A stretch of 16,763 nt of DNA from SURF-32 sp964648365 (GCA_964648365.1 CAZYLK010000137.1:1-16763), one strand, 5' to 3'; shown: positions 1 to 6,821, numbered from the stretch's first letter. Notes: generated from the letters alone by a model not told the origin. Translations and numbers: made by a program.

Positions 1-9
1 TAACCGGCC

Positions 10-306
10 TTGGGGCGCACCGAACGCACCGCCCGGCTGACGAACTTCCGCAACGGCGATCAGAATCTGCACTACCTGCACGTCAACCGCGACAAAGGCC
101 GGACGTGCCGGGCCTGCCACGAAGTCCATGCCAGCCGCAATCCGAAGCACATCAGCGATTCGGTGCCGTTCGGCAACTGGTCGATTCCCATCAACTACGA
201 ACAGACAAACACGGGCGGCACCTGCCAGCCGGGTTGTCATAAGCCCTACGGTTACGACCGCGGCACGCCGGTGATGAACCTCTCCGACGCCTCGGGGGGG
301 AAGTAG
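10..306 (+). CDS. C-terminal fragment of a multiheme c-type cytochrome (doubled CXXCH family)
   Basis: The 98 residues hold a classical heme site, CRACH followed by EVH, and a second site with three spacer residues, CQPGCH. From memory, the segments LTNFRNGDQNLHYLHV, GRTCRACHEVHAS, SVPFGNW and GTCQPGCHKPYGYDR match the conserved C terminus of large secreted multiheme cytochromes of the Geobacter type, so this is the end of a longer protein. Family-like residues (PAL) continue upstream of the only formal start, a TTG at 10, but the codon at 1-3 in the same frame is TAA. There is no signal peptide and no visible ribosome binding site, so an independent small protein is unlikely. It is either a frameshifted or truncated remnant, or the stop is an assembly-edge error. 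The layout LH(V/I)...CxACHxxH...GTCxxxCH recurs at the end of the 12-heme protein at 8482-10191, so the two are probably paralogous. Confidence 0.7.
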   Translation: MGRTERTARLTNFRNGDQNLHYLHVNRDKGRTCRACHEVHASRNPKHISDSVPFGNWSIPINYEQTNTGGTCQPGCHKPYGYDRGTPVMNLSDASGGK

Positions 307-313
307 GAAGAAA

Positions 314-387
314 GGGAATAAGGGAATAAGGGAGTGAGGGAGTGAGGGAGTAAGGGAGTAAGGGAGTAAGGGAGTAAGGGAAGAGGG
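314..387 (+). repeat. G-rich octamer tandem array (GGGAATAA/GGGAGTGA/GGGAGTAA)
   Basis: Eight consecutive 8-bp units lie at 314-377: two GGGAATAA, two GGGAGTGA and four GGGAGTAA, followed by two more GGG runs. There are ten GGG runs, almost all separated by 5 nt, which meets the usual G3N1-7 pattern for G-quadruplex formation on the plus strand. The array begins 8 bp after the stop of the cytochrome fragment. It resembles the short tandemly repeated sequences of some cyanobacteria and planctomycetes. It could stop or stall transcription, but no such function is shown. Confidence 0.9.
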
Positions 388-516
388 AAGAAGCGACGAC
401 GAGATCGGGGGGGTGGATGCCGCGAAAGCGCTCAGCAGGTTGGCTCAGAGGTGGACGTCTCGTAGGTGCCAGAGAGGTCAACCAAGCGAATGCCCCGAAG
501 CGGCCAAACATGTCAG

Positions 517-535
517 CCCAGGGCAACGCCCTGGG
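517..535. repeat. REP-like hairpin, 8-bp stem
   Basis: CCCAGGGC (517-524), loop AAC, GCCCTGGG (528-535): a perfect inverted repeat. Read through, it gives the peptide SPGQRPG, which I recognise as a recurrent spurious translation of repeats in Planctomycetota and Verrucomicrobiota genomes. It has no T-run and so is not a classical terminator. Confidence 0.75.
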
Positions 536-555
536 TACGACGGTCCCGACGGAAA

Positions 556-576
556 TGTCGCCCTGAAAGGGCGACA
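556..576. repeat. REP-like hairpin, 9-bp stem
   Basis: TGTCGCCCT (556-564), loop GAA, AGGGCGACA (568-576): a perfect 9-bp stem 20 bp after the preceding hairpin. The pair looks like a REP doublet of the kind moved by REP-associated tyrosine transposases. No transposase is present in this window. Confidence 0.75.
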
Positions 577-621
577 CAGGGCGGCGCGAATGAACAAGGA
601 CGCGCGGACAAATCTCCGTCC

Positions 622-665
622 TTCCCTCATCCCTTACTCCCTCACTCCCTTACTCCCTCACTCCC
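622..665 (-). repeat. Inverted copy of the G-rich octamer array
   Basis: CCC triplets fall at 624, 631, 639, 647, 655 and 663, mostly 8 bp apart, with spacers of the type TTACT and TCACT. This is the same octamer family as 314-387 on the opposite strand. The two arrays could pair over about 235 bp and so bracket the REP-like hairpins. The array ends 24 bp before the start codon at 690, so it probably lies in or near that gene's leader. Confidence 0.85.
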
Positions 666-689
666 TTCATCAAAGCGGAGCGCCCAACC

Positions 690-1691
690 ATGTCCAACAC
701 CGCAGGCCGGTTCTTGTCGTTGATCCCCATTATCGTCGCCCTCGGCGCCATGACGCAATCCAGCGAGGCGCTGCGGAACGTCAAGATCGGCGATCCGCTG
801 CCGCCATTCACCGTAAACGGTCTGGATGGCAAGACGTATGACCTGGCGGGCTGCAAGGGCAAGCCGCTGCTGCTGATCTTTGTTCGCCCGGACCAGGAGG
901 GATCGACCACGGCGCTGGAGACGGCGCAGCAGTTCGCGGCGTCCGCGGATGCCGGGGGCATGACCATCCTGGCGGTCTCGTCCGACGACCAGGCCGGCGA
1001 CTATTACCGCAAGGTCAGCGCCGATCTGAAGCTGACCCTTCCCATCGCGATCGACCCGAAGCGGAAGATGTATGGTGATTTCGGTCTGGTCGTGACGCCT
1101 ACCACACTCCTGGTCGACACGGCCGGCATTCTGCGGTTCGAACTGCCCCACCTGCCGCCCAACTACGCCCGCTCGGTAGGCATCCACTTGGATCTACTGC
1201 GCGGCCGCATCGACCAGGCGGCGCACGACGAACAACTCGTCAAGATGCGGCACGACCGCGACGCCTGGAACGACATGTTCCAGACGCGCCTCGGCTTCGC
1301 CCGCACGCTCTTCGAGCAGGGCAAGTTAGCGGAGTCCGCCGCCGTCCTGGAAGAGCTGCGCAAGCAGCGCGACGTGGTCCAGATCGCCGCCGAACTGGGC
1401 ACGGTCTACCTTGCGATGGACCGGCTCGAAGACGCCGCCGCCTGCATGAAGCCCTTCCTGGAACAAGAGCCGATCGCGCCCATCCTGAATCTGCCGCTGG
1501 GCCGGCTCGAGGCTCGCCAGGGCCACGACGACGCCGCCGAGCGGTACTTCAACGCCGCTCTCAAACTCGCGCCGCGGAAAGCGCCGATCCTGTTCGAACT
1601 GGGCCGGCTCCATGAGCGGCGCAAGCAGTGTGACCTGGCCGTGGAGTGCTATCGCACCGCCCTCGAAGAGGTCTACGGCGCGTCGCGGTAG
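690..1691 (+). CDS. Secreted thioredoxin-fold protein with C-terminal TPR repeats, redox motif lost
   Basis: 333 residues. The N terminus (about 1-27) is hydrophobic and reads as a signal peptide, with possible cleavage near SSEA. Residues 30-170 follow the AhpC/TSA-redoxin pattern: GDPLPPFTVNGLDGKTYDL, then GKPLLLIF, a later VTPTTLLVDTAG that holds the fold's conserved cis-proline, and a GILRFE strand. The active-site CXXC expected after LLLIF is absent; the sequence there is VRPDQEGST. Residues 190-330 form about four tetratricopeptide repeats (for example FARTLFEQGKLAESAAVLEEL and ILFELGRLHERRKQCDLAVECY). GGAG at 676-679 supports the ATG at 690. It sits among cytochrome genes, where ResA-like thioredoxins normally keep apocytochrome cysteines reduced. 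Without the cysteines, a scaffold, chaperone or assembly role is more likely. The fold is fairly certain and the role is not. Confidence 0.8.
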   Translation: MSNTAGRFLSLIPIIVALGAMTQSSEALRNVKIGDPLPPFTVNGLDGKTYDLAGCKGKPLLLIFVRPDQEGSTTALETAQQFAASADAGGMTILAVSSDDQAGDYYRKVSADLKLTLPIAIDPKRKMYGDFGLVVTPTTLLVDTAGILRFELPHLPPNYARSVGIHLDLLRGRIDQAAHDEQLVKMRHDRDAWNDMFQTRLGFARTLFEQGKLAESAAVLEELRKQRDVVQIAAELGTVYLAMDRLEDAAACMKPFLEQEPIAPILNLPLGRLEARQGHDDAAERYFNAALKLAPRKAPILFELGRLHERRKQCDLAVECYRTALEEVYGASR

Positions 1692-1880
1692 GCGTCCCAC
1701 CGTCTGGAAATGGTGCGGCTGTGTTCCCGATCCTGAGAATCGCCCGGCGAAGACGTTTGGCCCCGGCTTTGGCGGCCCCGTCTCGAGCCGGCCGTAACTC
1801 CAAGCAAAAAAGCGACTTAGAGTCCACTCGGCGGAAACGCCGCGGGTCGATCCCTTGCACGCGGCCCGACGTGCCGGCTC

Positions 1881-1896
1881 CGGCACGGCGGGTGCT
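1881..1896 (+). promoter_or_regulatory. Possible sigma-54 (-24/-12) promoter upstream of the tetraheme cytochrome
   Basis: CGGCACGGCGGGTGCT fits the sigma-54 consensus TGGCACGNNNNTTGCW at the invariant GG (1882-1883) and GC (1894-1895), with the required 10-nt gap. It has C for the first T and G for the first T of the -12 element. It overlaps the palindrome at 1871-1886, which weakens the case. Transcription would start near 1907, leaving a leader of about 155 nt. Confidence 0.35.
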
Positions 1897-1920
1897 TGTG
1901 TCAGAGCAGTACATCTTGAA

Positions 1921-1962
1921 GCCTCCGCCGACTCTCCGTGCCTCAGTGCAATCGGCGGAGGC
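1921..1962 (+). other. 11-bp stem hairpin in cytochrome leader
   Basis: GCCTCCGCCGA (1921-1931) and TCGGCGGAGGC (1952-1962) are perfect inverted repeats around a 20-nt loop. No T-run follows. It could be an RNA structure in the leader or an operator; the sequence does not decide. Confidence 0.4.
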
Positions 1963-2060
1963 TGTATTGAGAACAACCCGGGCGCCGGCCAACCGACGCC
2001 TGCCGGAGCAGATGACGACGCTCGGCATCGAATGGGGAACAGGATCCCCGGGAGGTTAAC

Positions 2061-2702
2061 ATGAAACGTGCGATCGCAATCATCGCGACAGTGGCCCTGC
2101 TGGGATCTGCAACGACGGTCCTGGCCCAGTTCGATCCGTACGACCCGCAGACGTGGCCGATCGAGAGCATCGTCAACTCTCCCCACAACATGAACAACTA
2201 TCCCGGCGTGGAGATCGAGCTGAACCAGGTCTGCCTGCCGTGCCACGTGCCGCACAACGCGCTGGAGAGCGGCCAGGAGAACGTCCTGTGGAACCATGCG
2301 GCCACGCAGGAAACGTTCCAGATGTACTACAACGACGCCGGCCAGCCGGAAGGCACGAGCAAGAAGTGCCTGAGCTGCCACGACGGCGTCACGGCCATCG
2401 ACAGCTACGGCGGCAAGCAGGGCAGCGTCGTCATCGATCCGGATTCGCCGGCCAATATCGGCACCGACCTGTCGAACGACCACCCGATCGGCATCGAATA
2501 TCCCGCCCCGGGCGAGGACTTCAACGATCCGAACGAATTCCTGAACCGCGGCAAGGCGCTGGGCGTCCGGCTGATCGACTTGCAGGGCGTCGAACGGGTC
2601 GAATGCAGTTCCTGTCACAACCCGCACAACCCCGGCCTGGGCAAGTTCCTCCGGGCGCCGCTGGAGGAAAGCGTGATCTGCCTGGAGTGCCATAACAAGT
2701 AA
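2061..2702 (+). CDS. Secreted tetraheme c-type cytochrome, candidate nanowire-type subunit
   Basis: 213 residues with a clear Sec signal peptide (1-22, cleavage after LA before QFDP). Four CXXCH sites lie at residues 58-62 (CLPCHVPH), 103-107 (CLSCHDG), 182-186 (CSSCHNPH) and 207-211 (CLECH, three residues from the end). Five other histidines (H42 in SPHN, H65, H79, H141 in NDHP, H189) can supply distal axial ligands, so bis-His coordination is possible. Size, four hemes, the CLSCHDG and DLSNDHPI segments and a terminal heme are what I remember of the OmcE-like cytochromes that polymerise into extracellular nanowires; this is an inference. The start is firm: GGGAGG (2050-2055) sits 5 nt from the ATG. 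It is a single-gene unit, with its own leader and the strong terminator at 2754-2787. The N-terminal part of the 12-heme protein at 8482-10191 is homologous along the whole length. Any other secreted tetraheme electron carrier is the alternative. Confidence 0.9.
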   Translation: MKRAIAIIATVALLGSATTVLAQFDPYDPQTWPIESIVNSPHNMNNYPGVEIELNQVCLPCHVPHNALESGQENVLWNHAATQETFQMYYNDAGQPEGTSKKCLSCHDGVTAIDSYGGKQGSVVIDPDSPANIGTDLSNDHPIGIEYPAPGEDFNDPNEFLNRGKALGVRLIDLQGVERVECSSCHNPHNPGLGKFLRAPLEESVICLECHNK

Positions 2703-2753
2703 CCCGCGCCAACCGGCCGCCCGATCCGCGGCCGTGGCAGGCATCGCTGGGAG

Positions 2754-2787
2754 CGCACACCCGCGGCCGCGGGTGTGCGTTTTTTTT
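2754..2787 (+). terminator. Strong rho-independent terminator after the tetraheme cytochrome
   Basis: A perfect 26-nt palindrome (2754-2779, half site CGCACACCCGCGG) is followed at once by eight T (2780-2787). It begins 51 bp after the stop at 2702. It isolates the tetraheme gene from the following operon, whose promoter box starts 17 bp downstream. Confidence 0.95.
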
Positions 2788-2804
2788 CATGATCGAGAAT
2801 CGTC

Positions 2805-2819
2805 TGGTACGCCGCTTGT
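2805..2819 (+). promoter_or_regulatory. Probable sigma-54 (-24/-12) promoter of the NHL-cytochrome-barrel operon
   Basis: TGGTACGCCGCTTGT matches TGGCACGNNNNTTGC at 13 of 15 positions counting the four free ones, with the invariant GG at 2806-2807; the -12 dinucleotide is GT instead of GC. A 15-nt string starting TCGTCTGGTACG (2800-2814) recurs exactly at 10475-10489 in front of resB. It follows the terminator closely. Predicted start is near 2831, giving a leader of about 64 nt that contains a bulged hairpin. Confidence 0.6.
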
Positions 2820-2836
2820 AAGACTTTCCCAGAGTT

Positions 2837-2865
2837 AAGACGCCCACCGGGTTTGGGCCCGTCTT
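2837..2865 (+). other. Bulged hairpin in the 5' leader of the NHL lipoprotein gene
   Basis: AAGACG-CCCA (2837-2846) pairs with TGGG (2854-2857) and CGTCTT (2860-2865), leaving a 2-nt bulge and a 7-nt loop. It lies between the predicted start site and the Shine-Dalgarno sequence GGAGG (2884-2888). No T-run follows, so an RNA-stability or regulatory role is more likely than termination. Confidence 0.35.
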
Positions 2866-2894
2866 GATCGGACGCGGGCAAGTGGAGGTCAGGT

Positions 2895-4142
2895 GTGACG
2901 GAACGTCTACGCTCAGCCTACATCCTCACGGCGGCCGCCGGACTTCTGGCGCCGGCCGGGTGCAAGACAAGTGAAAAGGTCGAGGCGCAATGGCTGTTCT
3001 TTCCGGCCCCGCCGGAAGCGCCGCGGGTGCAGTTCCTGACCTGGGCCAGCGGCGCGGCCGAGGTCGAGCCGGGGCGGACCTCTTTTGAGACCTTCGTTCT
3101 CGGGGACGAGCCCCAGGCGCCCCGGCAGATCAACAAGCCCTATGGTGTGGCCGTCCACGACGGGGCGGTCTACGTCTGCGACACCAAAGACATCTGCATC
3201 TGCAAGCTGGACTTCAAAAACAAAACCTACTCGGTCTTCGGCTACCAGGGTCCGGGACGGCTGCGCAAGCCCATCAACATCTGCATCGACGCGCTCGGCT
3301 ACAAGTTCGTCGCGGATCCCTTCCGCCGGCAGATCATCGTCTTCGGACCCAGCGACAACTACGTCTCGGCCTTCGACGTCCCTCAGCCGGGGTATCCGGT
3401 CGATGTCGCCGTCTACGGCAATGAGCTGTTCGTCCTCGACAACGACGAGACCTGCCAGATCGTCGTGATGAACCGCTCGACCGGCGAGGTGCTGCGGACA
3501 TTCGGCGCGGCCGGGCGGGAACCGGGGCAGTTCAACCGGCCCAGCAGCTTCGCCATCAGCCCGGACGGACACCTGTACGTCAGCGATACGCACAACTTCC
3601 GCATCCAGAAGCTGACGCTTGAAGGTGAGGTCGTCTGGGTCAAGGGAACCGCCGGCTACCGGCTGGGCCAGTTCGGGCGCCCGCGCGGGATCCGCGTCGG
3701 CCCCGACGGCATCGTGTACGTCACGGACGGCGCCACGGAAATCGTGCAGATGTTCGACGCCGAAGGGCAGACGCTCATGCGCTTCGGCGGACCGGGCAAT
3801 CTGCCCGGAGCGCTGGTGCTGCCTTCCACGCTGGCGATCGACGAGAACTCACTCACTTACTTCGAGCCCTACGTCCACAAGGACTTTTCGGTGGAGTACC
3901 TGCTCTTCGTCGTCAGCCAGTACGGCGAACGGCTGATCAACGTCTACGCATTCGGGCAGTTCCCCGAGGGATACCGACTCTCGGAGGCAGAGATTCGAGC
4001 GCTGCCGGCCGTGCCGGTGGACGAGAGCGGCGCGCCGCTGCCGATGCCAAGCGGCGCCCAGCCGCCGGTGGATCCGCCCCCGGACGACCCTGAGGGCGCG
4101 GCCGACCCGGACCTCGCTCAACCTCTGTCGGGGGGGGCGTAA
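2895..4142 (+). CDS. NHL-repeat beta-propeller lipoprotein (first of two)
   Basis: 415 residues from a GTG start, 6 nt after GGAGG. The N terminus is a lipoprotein-type signal ending LLAPAGC (Cys23). A short segment follows (PPEAPRVQFLTW...) that is shared with the second NHL protein. Residues about 75-340 are NHL-type blades: NKPYGVAVHDGAVYVCDT, QFNRPSSFAISPDGHLYVSD and QFGRPRGIRVGPDGIVYVTD give the typical G(V/I)xVxxxGxVYVxD pattern about every 45 residues, suggesting a six-bladed propeller. The C-terminal 45 residues are rich in Pro, Asp and Gly and probably disordered. It is the first gene of an operon: the pentaheme gene starts 23 bp downstream and the barrel gene follows. NHL proteins recur beside multiheme cytochromes in electron-conduit and nanowire loci, where a docking or assembly role is suspected. 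It has no heme motifs and no catalytic residues I can name. A run of eight G at 4130-4137 lies just before the stop. Confidence 0.85.
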   Translation: MTERLRSAYILTAAAGLLAPAGCKTSEKVEAQWLFFPAPPEAPRVQFLTWASGAAEVEPGRTSFETFVLGDEPQAPRQINKPYGVAVHDGAVYVCDTKDICICKLDFKNKTYSVFGYQGPGRLRKPINICIDALGYKFVADPFRRQIIVFGPSDNYVSAFDVPQPGYPVDVAVYGNELFVLDNDETCQIVVMNRSTGEVLRTFGAAGREPGQFNRPSSFAISPDGHLYVSDTHNFRIQKLTLEGEVVWVKGTAGYRLGQFGRPRGIRVGPDGIVYVTDGATEIVQMFDAEGQTLMRFGGPGNLPGALVLPSTLAIDENSLTYFEPYVHKDFSVEYLLFVVSQYGERLINVYAFGQFPEGYRLSEAEIRALPAVPVDESGAPLPMPSGAQPPVDPPPDDPEGAADPDLAQPLSGGA

Positions 4143-4165
4143 CCTGCGCTCCAGAAGGGCCGGCC

Positions 4166-4753
4166 ATGACGTCCGCCAGGCGACGCCAACTCTCGAACCT
4201 GCTCGTCGCCACCTGCGTGGTCGGACTCGGGCTGGCGTGTGCACAGGCGACGCGATACGAAGTGCTCACCTTCTTCTTCGACGGCGTTCCCGATCCGAAT
4301 GCGCCGGACGCAGGCTCTGAATACGAGGGCCACGCGTCCGGGGACCAGCCTTCGCCCTATCAGCAGCGGCGCGTGGTGCGGCAGCCGCTGTCGGTGCATC
4401 CGCCCTACGCCACCGACCGCTGCGAATCCTGCCATGACCCTTACAGCGGACGGTTGCTCAAACCGGCAGACGCCGGGCTGTGCGGGCTGTGTCATCAGGA
4501 TCCGCCCGGCAAGCGGATGTTCCTGCACGGACCCGTGGCCGTCGAAGCCTGCATGACGTGCCACGAGCCGCATTCCTCGGTGGAGCTGCACCTGCTCAAA
4601 CTGCCGGAACCGGCGGTCTGCCTCCAGTGCCACGCACGCGACGACATGAGCCTCGGGCTGCACCACCAGGATCTGGCCGAGGATGGCTGCACCATGTGCC
4701 ATGACCCCCACGGAGGGGATGGACCGTTCTTCCTCATTCAACGTGACCCTTGA
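4166..4753 (+). CDS. Pentaheme c-type cytochrome, probably lipid-anchored or periplasmic conduit component
   Basis: 195 residues. CXXCH sites lie at 86-90 (CESCH), 106-110 (CGLCH), 129-133 (CMTCHEPH), 152-156 (CLQCH) and 175-179 (CTMCHDPHGG). The N-terminal hydrophobic stretch ends LGLAC (Cys25), a weak lipobox, so the protein is either a lipoprotein or exported and cleaved. The segment YEVLTFFFDGVPDP right after it is a signature I remember from cytochromes encoded next to outer-membrane barrels in Geobacter-like conduits. Start: AAGGG (4155-4159) is 6 nt from the ATG. The last codons overlap the next start (TTGA at 4750-4753), so translation of the beta-barrel is probably coupled. The likely role is passing electrons from the periplasm to the inner mouth of the barrel. 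The heme count is certain; the conduit role is inferred from its neighbours. Confidence 0.88.
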   Translation: MTSARRRQLSNLLVATCVVGLGLACAQATRYEVLTFFFDGVPDPNAPDAGSEYEGHASGDQPSPYQQRRVVRQPLSVHPPYATDRCESCHDPYSGRLLKPADAGLCGLCHQDPPGKRMFLHGPVAVEACMTCHEPHSSVELHLLKLPEPAVCLQCHARDDMSLGLHHQDLAEDGCTMCHDPHGGDGPFFLIQRDP

Positions 4754-6819
4754 GCACGCAACGCCGACAGGTTCTGCGCTTGTGCCGCGCGTGGACGGTC
4801 GGAACCACGGCCGGCGCCGAACGGATCATCGCGCTGGCCTGCCTGCCGGGTTTGGCGATGGTGGTCTGCTCGGCTGGTTGCGCCACCGACGGCCCCCGCC
4901 GCCGCGGCATCCGCGACGTACACGTCACCGATGTGGGCGGCTACCTGGACATGACCGCCCGGCAGAACTCCCGCGACCAGAAGTCGAAGGTCGGCGGAAC
5001 CGACGTCTCGACGGATGAGACCATCTTCGAGGAGTCGCTGAACCTCACGCTGGACGGCTACACCTATCACCCGAACCTGATGGAGTTCGCCCTGGCCGGT
5101 ACGTTCGGGCTGCTGCAACAGGAATTCGAGGAGACCCGCGACGGCGTTACCCGCAGCAGCAGCGACGACGGCAGCCTGGACGAGTTCGATCTGTCCGCCA
5201 CGTTTCTGAAAAAGAAGCCCTATCCGGGAACGGTCTATGCGCGGCGCGAGCGGGCGATCGAGGTGCGTCCCTTCCTGCCCAGCCTTCAGACGATCACCAC
5301 GAACTACGGCCTGGACTGGCGCTACGTCAGTGAAAAGACGCCGACCTCGGTCCAGTTTGAACACACGACCACGGAGTTCGACCCGCTGGGATCGGCGGAA
5401 GAGGAGCGAACGCAGGAAAGCACGGTCTACGGCTTCGATACGGCGTACAACTTCAGCCTGCACAACTCACTCGGTCTGCGATACAGCCACCAGTCCATCA
5501 ATGAGGAGCCGTTCGGCTTCAAGTACGACTCCGACGACGTATCGGTGTTCCACCGCCTTGATTTCGGCGACTTTCACCAGCACCAGTTGGAGTCGACGGT
5601 CAGCTATCTCGATCAGCGCGGCAACTTCGACATCGAGCGCTTTCAATGGCGCGAACGCCTTCGCCTCCAGCATACCGAGACGCTTCGCTCCTGGTTCGAC
5701 TTCGAGTGGCTGGACCGCACGCAGGGGAGCCTCTCCGGCAGCGCACCGATCGACGAACGTTCCCTGATGCTGACCGGTTCCGTGGAGCACCAGCTTTTCG
5801 AGAGTCTGACCTCGCAGGTGACGGCGTTCGGCCATCGCCAGGAGTTCGGGTCGGGCGCCGACGTGGACCGGTACGGCTGGAACGCTTCGTTCGACTATCG
5901 CAAGAAGAACCGATGGGGCGTGCTGCGGGCCGACTATCGCTTCGGCTTCCAGCGGCAGGACCGCAGCGGCGGCGATCAGCGCATCGAAGTGTACGACGAG
6001 GTCCACCAGTTTCAGGATCCCGAGCCGATCATCCTCGACGGCGATGACTTGCAGGTCTCGAGCATCGTCATCACCGACGAACAGTCGCGCACGCTCTACT
6101 TTCAGGGCAGCGACTACCGCATCCGCCTGTTCGCCAACCGCGTCGAGATCGAGCGCAACCCGACGGGGCGCATCGCCGAGGGGCAGACCGTTCTGATCGA
6201 CTACATCCTGAACATCGGCGGCGATTTCATCCTGGACACCACCAGCCACGGTTTCGGCATCCGCCAGGAGTTCGACTTCGGCCTCACGCCCTATTATCGC
6301 TTCCGCACGCAGGACCAGACGATCACGCCGCAGCGATCCTCCGGCTATCTGCCGGAAGACATCACGGCCCACATCATCGGCGTCGAGTACCGCCTCGGCG
6401 GCCTGTCTCTCGGCGCCGAATACGAGGACCACGAATCCAACATCAGCCCTTTCACCGGCACGCGCCTTAACGCGGGCTACACGCACCGGTTCAGCTTCGG
6501 CGGCACGGCCGCGGTCAACGCCCGCTGGTCGGACATCCAGTACGAGACGGTCGAGGAGCGGCGGACGCAGTTCCTGACGCTGGAGGGCCGGTATCGGCAC
6601 CCGATCTCGGACCGGCTGAACGTGGAGGCCGGCGTGCAGTATCGCCGCATGGACGACAGCATCAGCGGCGACGACCGCGGCGTCGACGCCGATCTGACGC
6701 TGGAATACAACATCCGGCAGACCACGTTTCGCCTGACGTATGAATACGGCACGTTCGACGACGACTTCACCGACAACCGGCATTCGGCATTGATGGTGCA
6801 GGTGAGGAGAAAGTTCTGA
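4750..6819 (+). CDS. Large outer-membrane beta-barrel protein, probable porin of a porin-cytochrome conduit
   Basis: 689 residues from TTG, which overlaps the stop of the cytochrome gene by 4 bp. No Shine-Dalgarno is visible, so the start depends on coupling. The N terminus is hydrophobic and ends VVCSAGC (Cys44), an imperfect lipobox; Sec cleavage nearby is the alternative. From about residue 60 the protein shows alternating polar/aromatic strands separated by charged turns (for example YGLDWRYVSEKTPTSVQFEH and RWGVLRADYRFGFQRQ). It ends VQVRRKF, the terminal Phe usual for outer-membrane barrels. I would expect 20 or more strands, but this cannot be counted reliably by eye. Residues about 410-490 (SSIVITDEQSRTLYFQGSDY to EGQTVLIDYI) look like a beta-sandwich insert, possibly a surface or periplasmic domain. 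The gene order with heme proteins on both sides points to the sheath that lets cytochromes cross the outer membrane. A nutrient porin is the alternative. Confidence 0.78.
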   Translation: MSTQRRQVLRLCRAWTVGTTAGAERIIALACLPGLAMVVCSAGCATDGPRRRGIRDVHVTDVGGYLDMTARQNSRDQKSKVGGTDVSTDETIFEESLNLTLDGYTYHPNLMEFALAGTFGLLQQEFEETRDGVTRSSSDDGSLDEFDLSATFLKKKPYPGTVYARRERAIEVRPFLPSLQTITTNYGLDWRYVSEKTPTSVQFEHTTTEFDPLGSAEEERTQESTVYGFDTAYNFSLHNSLGLRYSHQSINEEPFGFKYDSDDVSVFHRLDFGDFHQHQLESTVSYLDQRGNFDIERFQWRERLRLQHTETLRSWFDFEWLDRTQGSLSGSAPIDERSLMLTGSVEHQLFESLTSQVTAFGHRQEFGSGADVDRYGWNASFDYRKKNRWGVLRADYRFGFQRQDRSGGDQRIEVYDEVHQFQDPEPIILDGDDLQVSSIVITDEQSRTLYFQGSDYRIRLFANRVEIERNPTGRIAEGQTVLIDYILNIGGDFILDTTSHGFGIRQEFDFGLTPYYRFRTQDQTITPQRSSGYLPEDITAHIIGVEYRLGGLSLGAEYEDHESNISPFTGTRLNAGYTHRFSFGGTAAVNARWSDIQYETVEERRTQFLTLEGRYRHPISDRLNVEAGVQYRRMDDSISGDDRGVDADLTLEYNIRQTTFRLTYEYGTFDDDFTDNRHSALMVQVRRKF

Positions 6820-6821
6820 GT

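Larger units (their letters stand above)
388..689. other. Gene-free repeat region between cytochrome fragment and thioredoxin/TPR gene
   Basis: I see no credible gene here. The short open frames across it translate into repeat peptides (SPGQRPG, LPYSLTP) typical of repetitive DNA rather than proteins. The stretch holds two perfect hairpins (517-535 and 556-576) and an inverted copy of the octamer array (622-665). The only functional-looking element is a GGAG at 676-679, placed to serve the ATG at 690. Confidence 0.6.
1692..2060. other. 369-bp leader of the tetraheme cytochrome gene with several hairpins
   Basis: No gene is supported. The stretch contains a 7-bp palindromic stem with 2-nt loop at 1871-1886, a GAAA-capped stem (CGGCG/CGCCG) near 1835, an 11-bp stem with 20-nt loop at 1921-1962, and a 5-bp stem (GGGGA 2034-2038, TCCCC 2045-2049) just before the Shine-Dalgarno sequence GGGAGG at 2050-2055. 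A sigma-54-like box lies at 1881-1896. The density of secondary structure suggests a long structured 5' leader, but I recognise no known riboswitch. Confidence 0.45.

Noticed and set aside
1700..1720. Additional sigma-54 box (TGG...GGC) after the thioredoxin/TPR gene
   Set aside because: GG-N10-GC spacing is met and it shares CGTCTGG with the better boxes, but the rest of both elements does not match.
1692..2060. Cyclic di-GMP (GEMM) riboswitch
   Set aside because: The conserved core of that family is not visible although stems are present.
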